A stretch of 53,200 bases of DNA from Selenomonadaceae bacterium (GTDB taxonomy: Bacteria; Bacillota; Negativicutes; Selenomonadales; Selenomonadaceae), in assembly GCA_017535925.1 (NCBI GenBank), contig JAFXTD010000052.1:1-53200 (forward strand), in the 5' to 3' direction. The translations under genes and the position numbers were made by a program. Below the pieces are notes generated by a model. It saw only the letters and a program-made list of their open reading frames with translations. It made no database searches and was not told the origin of the DNA. Of the stretch, positions 27,008 to 35,913 are shown piece after piece (the first letter of the stretch is position 1; every line of letters begins with the position of its first letter).

Positions 27008-27799
27008 AATTCTTTCTGCCTCGTCGAGTGTCAAAGCCGATTCGTTGAGTTTGAGCGTTCGCAAGAGTTGAGTTACGGGTGGCGGCTCCAAACCTGCGCG
27101 AGCCAAAATTTTTTCTTCGGCAAAAAGTTCACGGGGCGTTCCGATAAAAATAATTTCTCCTTGAGCGAGGACGACGACGCGATTTGCAAAGCGGGCAATG
27201 TCTTCCATGTTGTGCGAGACCAAAATTATCGTGACGCCCGAAATTTTTATTGCGCCGAAAATTTCTTTCAGCAGGTGTTCTTTGGCGGGCGGGTCGAGCC
27301 CTGCGGTCGGTTCGTCGAGGATTAAATATTTCGGTTTGAGTGCAAGAATCCCCGCGATAGCTGCGCGCCGCCTCTGTCCGCCCGAAAGTTCAAACGGCGA
27401 AACTTTTTTCAACGACTCGTCCAAGCCGACCTGCCGCATCGCCTCATCGACACGCGCAGAAACTTCAGCCTCACTCAAGCCGAAATTTTTCGGGGCGAAG
27501 GCAATATCACTTTCAACGGTTTCTTCAAAGAGTTGGTGTTCGGGATATTGGAAGACAATCCCGACGAGGCGACGAATTTTTTTATCGTCGACGCTCAAGC
27601 CGTCAATCTCAATCGAGCCGCTCTGCAATTTAATCAAGCCCGCGATAATTTGAATCAACGTCGACTTGCCGGAGCCGGTGTGACCCGCTATCGCCAAGAC
27701 CTCGCCTTGAGCAACGTCGAACGAAATTTTTTTCAGCGCGATTTTTTCAAAGGGCGTGCCCGTCATGTAAGTGTAGCTCACATCTTTAACGACAATCAT
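26990..27799 (-). CDS. ecfA: Energy-coupling factor (CbiO/EcfA-type) ABC ATPase
   Basis: A 269-residue ATP-binding subunit of an ECF importer for vitamins or metals. Walker A GHTGSGKST (about 38), Q-loop FQYPEHQLFEE, signature LSGGQRRR, Walker B YLILDEPTAGLDP and H-loop SHN are all present. ATG 27799 has AGGAGG at 7 bases. The transmembrane EcfT and a substrate-binding S component are not nearby, so it must work with subunits encoded elsewhere. The last residues (LTTNH) are encoded by a heptamer repeat, which suggests a rewritten C terminus. Confidence 0.9.
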   Translation of the reverse strand: MIVVKDVSYTYMTGTPFEKIALKKISFDVAQGEVLAIAGHTGSGKSTLIQIIAGLIKLQSGSIEIDGLSVDDKKIRRLVGIVFQYPEHQLFEETVESDIAFAPKNFGLSEAEVSARVDEAMRQVGLDESLKKVSPFELSGGQRRRAAIAGILALKPKYLILDEPTAGLDPPAKEHLLKEIFGAIKISGVTIILVSHNMEDIARFANRVVVLAQGEIIFIGTPRELFAEEKILARAGLEPPPVTQLLRTLKLNESALTLDEAERILTTNH

Positions 27800-27855
27800 T
27801 GCGTTTCCTCCTGCCAAGCGGTTTTGACGATACCACAACGAAAAATTTTTTGCAA

Positions 27856-27888
27856 TAAAAAATCCTCCGCCGCTTTCGACGAAGGATA
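27856..27888 (-). terminator. Intrinsic terminator after gyrA
   Basis: Minus strand: TCCTTCGTC, loop GAAAGC, GGCGGAGGA, then a T run (complement of 27856-27862). Confidence 0.75.
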
Positions 27889-27895
27889 AAATTTT

Positions 27896-30337
27896 TTATT
27901 CGTTCTTGAGAGTGACGGTCGCCAACGAGGCAACTTTGTCATCTTCCTTAGTCTTCATGAGGATAACGCCTTGCGTGTTTCGTCCGCGCAAGCCGATATC
28001 GTCAATGCTCGTGCGAATCACAAAACCTTCCGTCGTTATCAAAAGGAGCTCTTGGTCGGGCGTGACAACTTTTATTCCGACAACTTCGCCGGTCTTTTCG
28101 GTAACCTTCATGTTGATTAAGCCTTTGCCGCCGCGTCCTTGCGGGCGATATTCTTCGGTGGGGGTGCGCTTGCCGATACCTTCCTCACTGACCGTCAAAA
28201 CTTCCGCGCCGCGCCTCAACTTGTCCATGCCGATAACACGGTCGCCTCTTTTCAATCGAATGCCGACGACGCCGCGAGCGTTCCTGCCCATTGAGCGGAC
28301 TTCCTCTTCGGCGAAAGAAATCGTCATGCCCTGCGCGGTGCCCAAAATTACAAAGCGTTCGCCTTCCGTGAACTTCACGCCGATAAGTTCATCGTCTTTG
28401 TCGAGTTTGATTGCAACCATGCCGCGTTTCATCATCGAGCTGAATTCGCTGAGTTGAGTTTTCTTGACGATACCTTTTCTGGTCGCCATGAAAAGATAGC
28501 GTGTCGGGTCGAAGTCTTTAACTTTAATCAGCGCGGTGATTTTTTCTTCCGGCTCAATCATCAAGAGGTTGCTTATGTGAACTCCTTTGGCGGCGCGTCC
28601 CGATTCGGCAATTTGATACGCCTTGAGGTGGAAGACTTTGCCTTTGTTTGTGAAAAATAAAATCGTGTGGTGCGTCGTCGTGATAAGAATTTGTTCGACG
28701 AAATCTTCTTCCTTGGTGCCCATGCCCGTGACGCCGACTCCGCCGCGTTTTTGTTTCTTGTAGGTGGAAAGGTCGATTCGCTTGACGTAGCCGCCGTGCG
28801 TGAGCGTGACGACAATATCATCATCGTTGATTAAATCTTCCGCCTCGAAAGCTTGAAGTTCCTCGCCGATAATTTCCGTGCGTCGTTCGTCATTGAATTT
28901 TTCTTTGACCGCCCTCAACTCGTCTTTGATAATCCGCAAAATTTTTTGTTCGTCGTTGAGAATTTCTTCAAAGGTTTTAATCGCGGCGAGGACGTTATGA
29001 TATTCCGCGTCAAGTTTTTCACGCTCAAGCCCCGTCAATTTTTGCAAGCGTAAATCCAAAATCGCTTGAGCCTGCGCGTCACTGAATTCAAACCACGACA
29101 TGAGCTCGGCTTTGGCTTCCGTTGCGGAGGGGCTGTTGCGAACGATATTAATCACTCGGTCGAGACTCTTAACAGCTGTCGTCAAACCTTCCAAGATGTG
29201 AGCGCGAGCCTTTGCCTTTGCGAGGTCGAAACGTGTGCGGCGCGTGACAACTTCCTCTTGATGTTTTATGTAGTGATTGAGAATTTCTTTGAGGTTGAGG
29301 ATTTTCGGGCTGCCTTTGACGAGCGCAATCATGTTGACGCCGAAGCTGTCTTGCATTTGCGTATGCTTGAAGAGTTGATTCAAAATGATTTGCGGAGTCA
29401 CGTCGCGGCGCAAGTCTATTGCAATCCTCATGCCCTCGCGGTCGCTTTCGTCGCGCAAGTCGGTTATGCCCTCGATTGTCTTATCGCGGACGAGGTCGGC
29501 AATTTTTTCGATAAGCCTCGCCTTGTTGACTTGATAGGGCAGCTCGGTCACAATGATTCGACTTTTGCCGTTTGAACGTTGCTCGATTGTCGTGCGTGCC
29601 CGCATTTTGATTGAGCCGCGTCCCGTGCGATAGGCGTCGCGAATTCCTTCCTTGCCGATAATCAAACCTGCCGTCGGGAAGTCGGGACCTTTGACAATTT
29701 TCATAAGGTCGGAAACGGAAGCGTCGGGTTCGTCAATCAGATAAAGCGTCGCGTCGATAACTTCACCGATATTGTGCGGCGGAATGTTCGTCGCCATAGC
29801 AACCGCGATACCCGATGTGCCGTTGACAAGGAGTTGAGGAAATTTCGCGGGAAGGACGCTCGGCTCCTTGAGTGATTCGTCGTAGTTGGGAACGAAGTCG
29901 ACAGTTTCCTTTTCAATGTCTTGCAACATGAGCTCGGAAATTTTTGACATGCGGACTTCGGTGTAGCGCATGGCAGCGGCGGGGTCTCCGTCGACAGAGC
30001 CGAAGTTTCCGTGACCGTCGGCAAGCTGATAGCGCATTGAAAAATCTTGCGCCATACGAACAATCGCGTCGTAAACGGAAGTGTCGCCGTGCGGATGATA
30101 TTTACCCAAGACTTCACCGACGATGCGCGCCGATTTTTTGTAAGGCTTGCCGCTTGTCATGCCCGCCTCTTGCATTGCGTAAAGGATTCTTCTGTGCACG
30201 GGCTTCAAGCCGTCGCGAACGTCCGGCAGTGCGCGTGAAACGATAACCGACATTGCGTAATCTATGTAAGAAAATTTCATCTCGTGTTCGAGATTGACGG
30301 GGACAATCTTCCCCTGTCCAAAGTTCAATTCTTCCAC
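27896..30337 (-). CDS. gyrA: DNA gyrase subunit A
   Basis: Breakage-rejoining subunit of gyrase, 813 residues. N-terminal [20 protein letters not shown], then the quinolone-determining region [18 protein letters not shown], the catalytic tyrosine in [10 protein letters not shown], and a C-terminal beta-pinwheel containing the gyrase-specific GyrA-box-like QGRGGKG near residue 735, which separates it from ParC. The residue matching E. coli Ser83 is Thr and Asp87 is retained, so natural quinolone response may differ. GTG start with GAGG upstream. gyrB is not in the window. The downstream ecfA is separated by a terminator. Confidence 0.95.
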   Translation of the reverse strand: MEELNFGQGKIVPVNLEHEMKFSYIDYAMSVIVSRALPDVRDGLKPVHRRILYAMQEAGMTSGKPYKKSARIVGEVLGKYHPHGDTSVYDAIVRMAQDFSMRYQLADGHGNFGSVDGDPAAAMRYTEVRMSKISELMLQDIEKETVDFVPNYDESLKEPSVLPAKFPQLLVNGTSGIAVAMATNIPPHNIGEVIDATLYLIDEPDASVSDLMKIVKGPDFPTAGLIIGKEGIRDAYRTGRGSIKMRARTTIEQRSNGKSRIIVTELPYQVNKARLIEKIADLVRDKTIEGITDLRDESDREGMRIAIDLRRDVTPQIILNQLFKHTQMQDSFGVNMIALVKGSPKILNLKEILNHYIKHQEEVVTRRTRFDLAKAKARAHILEGLTTAVKSLDRVINIVRNSPSATEAKAELMSWFEFSDAQAQAILDLRLQKLTGLEREKLDAEYHNVLAAIKTFEEILNDEQKILRIIKDELRAVKEKFNDERRTEIIGEELQAFEAEDLINDDDIVVTLTHGGYVKRIDLSTYKKQKRGGVGVTGMGTKEEDFVEQILITTTHHTILFFTNKGKVFHLKAYQIAESGRAAKGVHISNLLMIEPEEKITALIKVKDFDPTRYLFMATRKGIVKKTQLSEFSSMMKRGMVAIKLDKDDELIGVKFTEGERFVILGTAQGMTISFAEEEVRSMGRNARGVVGIRLKRGDRVIGMDKLRRGAEVLTVSEEGIGKRTPTEEYRPQGRGGKGLINMKVTEKTGEVVGIKVVTPDQELLLITTEGFVIRTSIDDIGLRGRNTQGVILMKTKEDDKVASLATVTLKNE

Positions 30338-30394
30338 ACTCTCACCTCATTTTAGCTTTGACGCGGAAATTATAACACTCGCAAAAAGAAAAGT

Positions 30395-30829
30395 CTAACT
30401 TCCCAAAAAAAGCATAATCAACGCGCCGATAAAAAGCACGACGCTGAAACTGTGCAAGCCGTTTTGAACCGCGCGATTGTGTTTGCCGGCGAGGGCTCCT
30501 ATCAGCGGGCGCAACAAAAAAATCAACAGTGCACTTGAAAGAAAGAAGAGTGGCTTGTCACCTTCGGCGAGGCTGTAGACGAGCATGACGGCAGAAATTG
30601 CAACGCCGCTTGTCTCCGCGTGCGAAAGTTTCATTTTTAATTTTGTTTCATGCGGCAAAGATTTTTTCTTGTCCTCTTTGGCTTGAGTTTCGCTGTCGAT
30701 AAAATTTTTGCTGTGGAAAGTTTTCGGGCGCGTTTCTTTTTCAAGAGAAATTTTTTCCGCGTAGAGGTCTTCGTCTTCCGAAGTCTCTTCCGAATAAAGT
30801 TCGTCGTCGTTAAAATTATTTTTGTCCAT
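30395..30829 (-). CDS. Hypothetical membrane protein with charged N terminus
   Basis: A 144-residue protein. The first about 75 residues are highly acidic and then lysine-rich, with no predicted fold. Residues about 76-142 hold two or three hydrophobic helices separated by a short AGKHNRAV loop. The family is not recognised. ATG start with AAGGA in front, overlapping the stop of the upstream glycosyltransferase (the AAGGAATAAAATG junction), so it is translationally coupled. gyrA begins 57 bases downstream in the same direction. Confidence 0.7.
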   Translation of the reverse strand: MDKNNFNDDELYSEETSEDEDLYAEKISLEKETRPKTFHSKNFIDSETQAKEDKKKSLPHETKLKMKLSHAETSGVAISAVMLVYSLAEGDKPLFFLSSALLIFLLRPLIGALAGKHNRAVQNGLHSFSVVLFIGALIMLFLGS

Positions 30830-30830
30830 T

Positions 30831-32315
30831 TTATTCCTTGCAAATGCAGAAGGCTTGCGGCACGAGCAAATATTTTCCCGCCGAAGTCAACGCTCGAAAC
30901 ATAAATTCCGCGAGGTCGTCGTCAAAATTTATTTCGTATCGCGTCAAGAATTCGCGCCTGAAAATTTTCGTGTCAAGCCTTCCGCTCAATTTGTCTTGAA
31001 ACCATAAAAGCGCGCGGTTTTGTCGCGGCTCGTCAAAGAAAATCGGAGCATTGCTCTCAAAAATAAGCGCGTCGTCGAAAATAAATTTATCGTCTTTCAA
31101 ATGCCCCGCGAAGTGAATCACGTCCGCCTTTGAATCAATTGCAAGTTGCGCGATATTGTCCAATGCACCGGCTGTGAGAAGCGAATCGGCGTCCTTGAAC
31201 AAAATATAATCGCCGGTCGCCTTTTGCAAACCGAGATTGAGCGCGTCGAGTTCGGAGCCGCCGGGATAATCTATAACTTGAAAATTTGTCGGCAAAGTAA
31301 GATCTTCGACATGCAAGCCACGATTCATGATAATCAATTCAAAGTCGGGAAATCTTTGCGCAGAAATATTTTTGAGGCAAGCGTCGAGTCGGTCGAGGTT
31401 TTCAAGCAACATGATAACGGAAAGATACGGCTTGAATTCGGCAACTTCACGAATCAATTTTTCACGCAACGCAGGATATGTTTCAATGACTTGCCGAAGC
31501 TGAATGTCGTTTTGTGTTTTGTTTTTAGACCACAAAGTTTCCCCGTTGTTCTGTGTGTCAATGTCGACAAAAATTAATTCCTTTATTGCGTTGGGCGGAA
31601 CGATAATTTTCGTGCCGTTTAAGACAGCCATCGCCCAAAACCAAATATCGTCGGCGTTCGGCGAAAGTTTCTCAAAAATTTCACGCCGCGAAATATCTTT
31701 GTGGAAAAAACTCTTTTTTATCACGGCTCCGCCGCCGCTTGTGAAAAAGTTAATGCAACATTTTCGGGGAATAATATAAGGTTTTATTTCAAAATGCCAA
31801 GAAGTATAAGGAAACAGATTTCCGCGTTTATCAAGACGAATTCGATGGGCGCGGTGAGCAATGACACAGTCGGGATTTTCCAAGTGCGCATCGTAAAGAA
31901 TCTTGAGCCAATTCGGGCGATAGAAAATATCGTCGTCCGCCGTGACAATTATTTTGTCGGGATATTTTTCCAGCGCGGGAATTAATTTTTTATACGGGCG
32001 AAGATTTTCACACCAATCAATCGTCAAACCGAACTTTTGAAGCTCCAACAAATCACGCGGCAAATTTTTTTCGCGTTGAGGAAAAGAATCCTCGTCGAGC
32101 CACAGAATCAATTTGTCTGGCGGAAAAGTTTGATTGAGCAAAGAATAAATCGTGTACTTCACGTCATTGATTCGCTTGTCGTAAGAAGTCAACGACACGA
32201 TAACTTCCTCTGCTCGCGGCGAACGATTGAGTCCGATAAAATTTTTCGCGGTAATTAGTGCGTCAATCTCCTCTTTGTCAATTCCGATGCGTCCTCGTTT
32301 ATTAATTAGTCTCAT
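30831..32315 (-). CDS. Two-domain glycosyltransferase
   Basis: A 494-residue protein with two GT-A-like halves. The first (about 35-270) starts VIVSLTSYDKRI and has a DXD-type VTADDDIFY. The second (about 280-440) starts LSVIMLLENLDRLDACL and has LFKDADSLL. The N-terminal half resembles enzymes acting on surface glycans. The second domain has lost some of the usual spacing and may only bind nucleotide sugar. The ATG has GGAGG five bases before it, lying inside the last codons of cobA-hemD (14-bp overlap). The neighbours give no specific pathway. Confidence 0.8.
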   Translation of the reverse strand: MRLINKRGRIGIDKEEIDALITAKNFIGLNRSPRAEEVIVSLTSYDKRINDVKYTIYSLLNQTFPPDKLILWLDEDSFPQREKNLPRDLLELQKFGLTIDWCENLRPYKKLIPALEKYPDKIIVTADDDIFYRPNWLKILYDAHLENPDCVIAHRAHRIRLDKRGNLFPYTSWHFEIKPYIIPRKCCINFFTSGGGAVIKKSFFHKDISRREIFEKLSPNADDIWFWAMAVLNGTKIIVPPNAIKELIFVDIDTQNNGETLWSKNKTQNDIQLRQVIETYPALREKLIREVAEFKPYLSVIMLLENLDRLDACLKNISAQRFPDFELIIMNRGLHVEDLTLPTNFQVIDYPGGSELDALNLGLQKATGDYILFKDADSLLTAGALDNIAQLAIDSKADVIHFAGHLKDDKFIFDDALIFESNAPIFFDEPRQNRALLWFQDKLSGRLDTKIFRREFLTRYEINFDDDLAEFMFRALTSAGKYLLVPQAFCICKE

Positions 32316-33774
32316 GATTGCCTCCGTAAAATTTTTTTATCGCCTCGACCAAGCCGCCAATCGTAAATTCTTTCGCGACAACCGCAGCCGTCACTCCAAA
32401 GCTTTGCAGAGTTTGTGAAGTTATCGAACCGATTGCGGCGGACGGAATTTTTTTCAACCGGTCGACGCCGTAAGCCGCGACGAAATTCTTGACGGTCGAG
32501 GAACTTGTGAACGTCACCAAGTCAATCGAATCGAAGTCAATCTGCGCGGGAACTTCGGGCAAAGTTTTGTAAGCGGGAACGACTTCGACCTCCGCGCCGA
32601 AATTTTTAAGAGCGTCGGGCAAAACGTCACGAGCATCCTCCGCTCTTGCCAACAAAATTTTTTTCCCGCCGACGAAATTTTTCAAAGCTTCCGCCAAACT
32701 TTCCGAAACAAAATCTTTCGGCACAACGTCAGCGATTATCCCGAAGGTCAAAAGTTTTTCCGCCGTAGCCGAACCGATTGCCGCAACTTTATTCAGAGCC
32801 CTCGCGTCAAGCTTGTGAACTTTCAGCCGCTCAAAAAATTTTTCGACGCCGTTGACACTCGTGAAGATTATCCAATCGAAGCCGCGCAGATTTTTTATCG
32901 CCGCGTCAAGCAAGCGGAAGTTATCGGAAGGCGCGACGATTTTTATTGTCGGGCATTCGACGACCTCCGCGCCAAAATTTTTCAACGCGCTTGAAAGTTT
33001 CGAGGCTTGAGCACGTGCCCGCGTCACCAAAATTTTTTTCCCGAAAAGCGGACGCGTTTCAAACCATTTGAGTTGTTCGCGCAACTTGACGACTTCACCG
33101 ACGACGAAAATTGCGGGCGGCAAAATTTTTGCGTTCGGAATTTCTGCAAGCGTCGTGACGAAAACTTCTTGATTCGGCTTTGTTCCCCAACGAATCAATG
33201 CGGCTGGCGTATCGGGTGCTCTTCCGTGTTCGATAAGTTTCGTGACGATTTGCGGCAAGTTCGCGACGCCCATCAAAAAAATCAGCGTGTCGACCGCCGT
33301 AGAAATTTTTTCCCAATCGATTGTCGATTCGGGCTTGGTCGGGTCTTCGTGACCGGTGACGACCGCAAATGAAGTTGCAACACCTCGATGAGTGACGGGG
33401 ATTCCGGCATAAGCAGGGACGGCAATCGCACTCGTGACGCCGGAAATTATTTCAAACGGCAAATTGTTTTCGCGAAGATAAAGAGCCTCCTCGCCGCCGC
33501 GCCCGAAAACAAACGGGTCGCCTCCTTTGAGCCGCACGACGATTTTATTTTGCCGAGCCTCCTCGACAAGCAACTTATTTATTTCCGATTGCTTGAGTGT
33601 ATGAGAGCCTGCAGATTTTCCGACGTAAATTTTTTTCGCGTCGGCACAAAAATTTAAAATCGTGTCGTCGGCAAGTCTGTCGTAAATCACAACGTCCGCT
33701 GCCGATAAAACTTCACAAGCTTTGAGCGTCAACAAGCCCGCGTCGCCCGGTCCCGCTCCGACAAGATAAACCAT
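32302..33774 (-). CDS. cobA-hemD: Fused uroporphyrinogen-III methyltransferase / uroporphyrinogen-III synthase
   Basis: A 490-residue bifunctional enzyme at the branch point of siroheme and cobalamin synthesis. Residues 1-240 are the SAM-dependent methyltransferase (VYLVGAGPGDAGLLTLKA, VRLKGGDPFVFGRGGEE, SAIAVPAYAGIPVTHRG). Residues about 250-490 are HemD, with the loose motifs VEKFFERL and ITSQTLQSFGV. Fusion of the two activities is common in Firmicutes, including Negativicutes. ATG 33774 is chosen because GGAGG is 7 bases upstream and the protein starts exactly at the family motif; the longer in-frame extension has no homology. Other tetrapyrrole genes are absent from the window. Confidence 0.93.
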   Translation of the reverse strand: MVYLVGAGPGDAGLLTLKACEVLSAADVVIYDRLADDTILNFCADAKKIYVGKSAGSHTLKQSEINKLLVEEARQNKIVVRLKGGDPFVFGRGGEEALYLRENNLPFEIISGVTSAIAVPAYAGIPVTHRGVATSFAVVTGHEDPTKPESTIDWEKISTAVDTLIFLMGVANLPQIVTKLIEHGRAPDTPAALIRWGTKPNQEVFVTTLAEIPNAKILPPAIFVVGEVVKLREQLKWFETRPLFGKKILVTRARAQASKLSSALKNFGAEVVECPTIKIVAPSDNFRLLDAAIKNLRGFDWIIFTSVNGVEKFFERLKVHKLDARALNKVAAIGSATAEKLLTFGIIADVVPKDFVSESLAEALKNFVGGKKILLARAEDARDVLPDALKNFGAEVEVVPAYKTLPEVPAQIDFDSIDLVTFTSSSTVKNFVAAYGVDRLKKIPSAAIGSITSQTLQSFGVTAAVVAKEFTIGGLVEAIKKFYGGNHETN

Positions 33775-33957
33775 TTCCAATCCTCCGAAAATTTTTCCGT
33801 GATTATATTTCGCGCGGAAAATTTTTTCAATGCCAAAAATCTCTTCAGCGAATTTTATTTGACGGCGGAAAAATTTTTTACTAAAATTTGTAACGAAATC
33901 GGATTCACAACGTATAAAAGGCAAAAGAAAATTACAAACACAAAGGAGAAGATAAAA

Positions 33958-34296
33958 ATGGCAAAGGAAATTTTGAAGGACGAAATTTTGAAAGACGAGC
34001 AACTTGAGCAGGTAGCAGGCGGCTCTTGGAGTGAAAGTGTCGGCGATTTTTGCAACGCTTACAAAAGAAAATTGCCCGGCTTCGATAAAATCGACCCCTA
34101 CACCAATGAAGGCGTTGCATACTTGTTGCAAAACTGGACGGAAGGCGACAATGCCGTCGGTCAACTGAAAACCATGTTTGCACAACACGGAATCGAAATG
34201 ACTTACAACGGCAAACCTTTCGACCCGAACACTTACACCTACAAAGGCAAGTCAATCACTCAAGACGAGGCGTGGAAAATCATCGACGGCAAATAA
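33958..34296 (+). CDS. Orphan double-glycine leader protein (bacteriocin/RiPP-like)
   Basis: A 112-residue secreted-peptide candidate. The first 22 residues look like a double-glycine leader: charged and amphipathic, with an ILKDE unit repeated, ending LEQVAGG, cut after G22. Such leaders are removed by C39-peptidase ABC transporters. The mature part (about 90 residues) has one Cys, is rich in Tyr, Asn, Asp and Gly, and matches no family I recognise. AAAGGAG precedes the ATG. A weak TTGTAA/TATAAA pair lies upstream. It stands alone on the plus strand, with its own terminator and no transporter or modifying enzyme nearby. Confidence 0.75.
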   Translation: MAKEILKDEILKDEQLEQVAGGSWSESVGDFCNAYKRKLPGFDKIDPYTNEGVAYLLQNWTEGDNAVGQLKTMFAQHGIEMTYNGKPFDPNTYTYKGKSITQDEAWKIIDGK

Positions 34297-34315
34297 TTCA
34301 CAACTCTCTCGAAAA

Positions 34316-34352
34316 AAAATCCCTTCGGCGCAAAAGTCGGAGGGGTTTTTTC
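34316..34352 (+). terminator. Intrinsic terminator after the double-glycine protein
   Basis: AAATCCCTTCGGC, loop GCAAAA, GTCGGAGGGGTTT with G-T pairs, then a T run. Confidence 0.75.
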
Positions 34353-34376
34353 AATTGGGAATTGGGAATTGGGAAT
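34352..34376. repeat. Heptamer array (GAATTGG)
   Basis: CAATTGG (34352), GAATTGG (34359, 34366) and a partial unit, just after the terminator. Confidence 0.8.
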
Positions 34377-34446
34377 GAAAAATTTTTTTGCCAAGCGTGT
34401 AACAAAAAATCATAAAAAAAATTTTAAAGGCGATTGATTATTTTGG

Positions 34447-35895
34447 TTACCTCGAACGAATTTTTATATCCGGTATGGTTGATTGCCCGAACTCTCCAAA
34501 ATCCAAAATTCCCATTTGTTTTTTGATTACGCCACGCATTTCTTTGGCAGGGGTGAGACAATAGTTTTCAAAATCCGTTGCAACTATATCCTCAACAGAT
34601 TTCACGTGCGGAAATAAAAGTTTCAAGAACCCCGTACAGATTCTCTTGATTGCTTCGGTATCGCGAGTGGCGGCGTTTTTAGGCACTTCCAAGAATTGGT
34701 CGACTACTGCGCGATAGCAAAGTTCCTCACGCAAGGAGTGTACAATCTCACCGAAATATTCCGTGTTCAAAGCCCAACTGTCTGCTTTTAAGTTTTCGTT
34801 CATCTTCGGGATTGTCCAACCTTTGATAAAACCGTGAAACCTGTCCAACAGCGCGGACTCTTGAAAAATTTCCGGCAAGTCATTGAACATATTTTTGTTT
34901 TCATTCATCAGATAAGAATCAATGTTGCCGAGAAGAATTAATCCCGCATCCCCTGCGCCGCGTATGTCTCCGACGCGATAATCTCCGCTTTCCAAGTAGC
35001 CTTTCAGCGCGCCTTGCATTTCGAGAACGTCATTAAAATTTATACTTTGAATTTCGTCGAACGCAATGTAATCGTAGTGAGCAACCAAGCCGTGCGTCTT
35101 CTTGTTCATGTCATAGAACATTTTTGCACGAGTTACACTGCCGCCCGAAATCAGCCAGCCGTATTTGCTGATTTTTGAAAAGACATAGGACTTGCCCGTC
35201 TCTTTCGGAGCAAGTTCAATCAGATTCAGTCGCTTTTCGACAAAGGGCAACAGCCGTGTGAGCATGGAGAATTTTTGACTTTGCGTCTTGAATCCCGAAG
35301 CGTTATAGTCAATCGCGCCCAAGAGAATTTCTGTCCATTCTTCAAGGGAAAAATTTTTCCGTGCCTCTTTGTAATAATCCGCGTCGATTGTGTAAGGACA
35401 GAAGGGCACAAAGTCCGTAAGGTGAAAGATATTTTTTTTTGTCTTTAAATCTTCATGACAAGCAAGCTCGACGATTCCCCAAGCTTCGGTCGGCGACAAC
35501 AGGTACTTACTGTTTTTTTCGACGACATTCCAATCGGCAACGACTTCAGATTTTTTTTTCGGGAAAGAAAAATCCGGCAGACTGAAAAGAGCGCGGCTGT
35601 TGCCTGTGTCGAAGTCAATCTTCACTTTAGCCAAGAACCGAGCCGGCTTTCCGTAACGGAGCATGTTAATCATGTACTCGTTCCATTGTTCTTCTTTGGG
35701 AAGAATTTTTTTTACGTAGTCGGACATTTCCGCCGTGTCAATTTTCCCGTCTTCATCAGAAAAACGCATGACCAGCCAATCGCGCATGAAGGACGGCAAA
35801 CTCAATGCGGAAAAAAATTTTGCGTTGGCGGAAGATTTGTAGACGAGCATGTCGCCGAAATGTTTTTTGAGTTTCAATTCCAAAGCGTCATTCAA
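34447..35895 (-). CDS. brxL: BREX AAA+ protein BrxL (short form, no Lon protease domain)
   Basis: Last gene of the BREX set, 482 residues. BrxL is an AAA+ DNA-associated factor required for phage restriction. The core has a Walker A-like APKETGKS (about 229-236), Walker B YIAFDEIQ (about 276) and a sensor segment ILLGNIDSY (about 320). The C-terminal Lon-type protease half seen in 680-residue BrxL proteins is missing; the length matches the shorter BrxL subgroup. The TTG start is preceded by GAGGAGG at about 10 bases, so this start is somewhat uncertain. It follows pglZ by 18 bases. The frame is intact. Confidence 0.85.
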   Translation of the reverse strand: MNDALELKLKKHFGDMLVYKSSANAKFFSALSLPSFMRDWLVMRFSDEDGKIDTAEMSDYVKKILPKEEQWNEYMINMLRYGKPARFLAKVKIDFDTGNSRALFSLPDFSFPKKKSEVVADWNVVEKNSKYLLSPTEAWGIVELACHEDLKTKKNIFHLTDFVPFCPYTIDADYYKEARKNFSLEEWTEILLGAIDYNASGFKTQSQKFSMLTRLLPFVEKRLNLIELAPKETGKSYVFSKISKYGWLISGGSVTRAKMFYDMNKKTHGLVAHYDYIAFDEIQSINFNDVLEMQGALKGYLESGDYRVGDIRGAGDAGLILLGNIDSYLMNENKNMFNDLPEIFQESALLDRFHGFIKGWTIPKMNENLKADSWALNTEYFGEIVHSLREELCYRAVVDQFLEVPKNAATRDTEAIKRICTGFLKLLFPHVKSVEDIVATDFENYCLTPAKEMRGVIKKQMGILDFGEFGQSTIPDIKIRSR

Positions 35896-35913
35896 AATTT
35901 CGTCGCCTCCTCG

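Noticed and set aside
33775-34188. N-terminal extension of cobA-hemD
   Set aside because: The longer frame has no homology, runs antisense through the double-glycine gene, and the internal ATG at 33774 has an ideal ribosome binding site.
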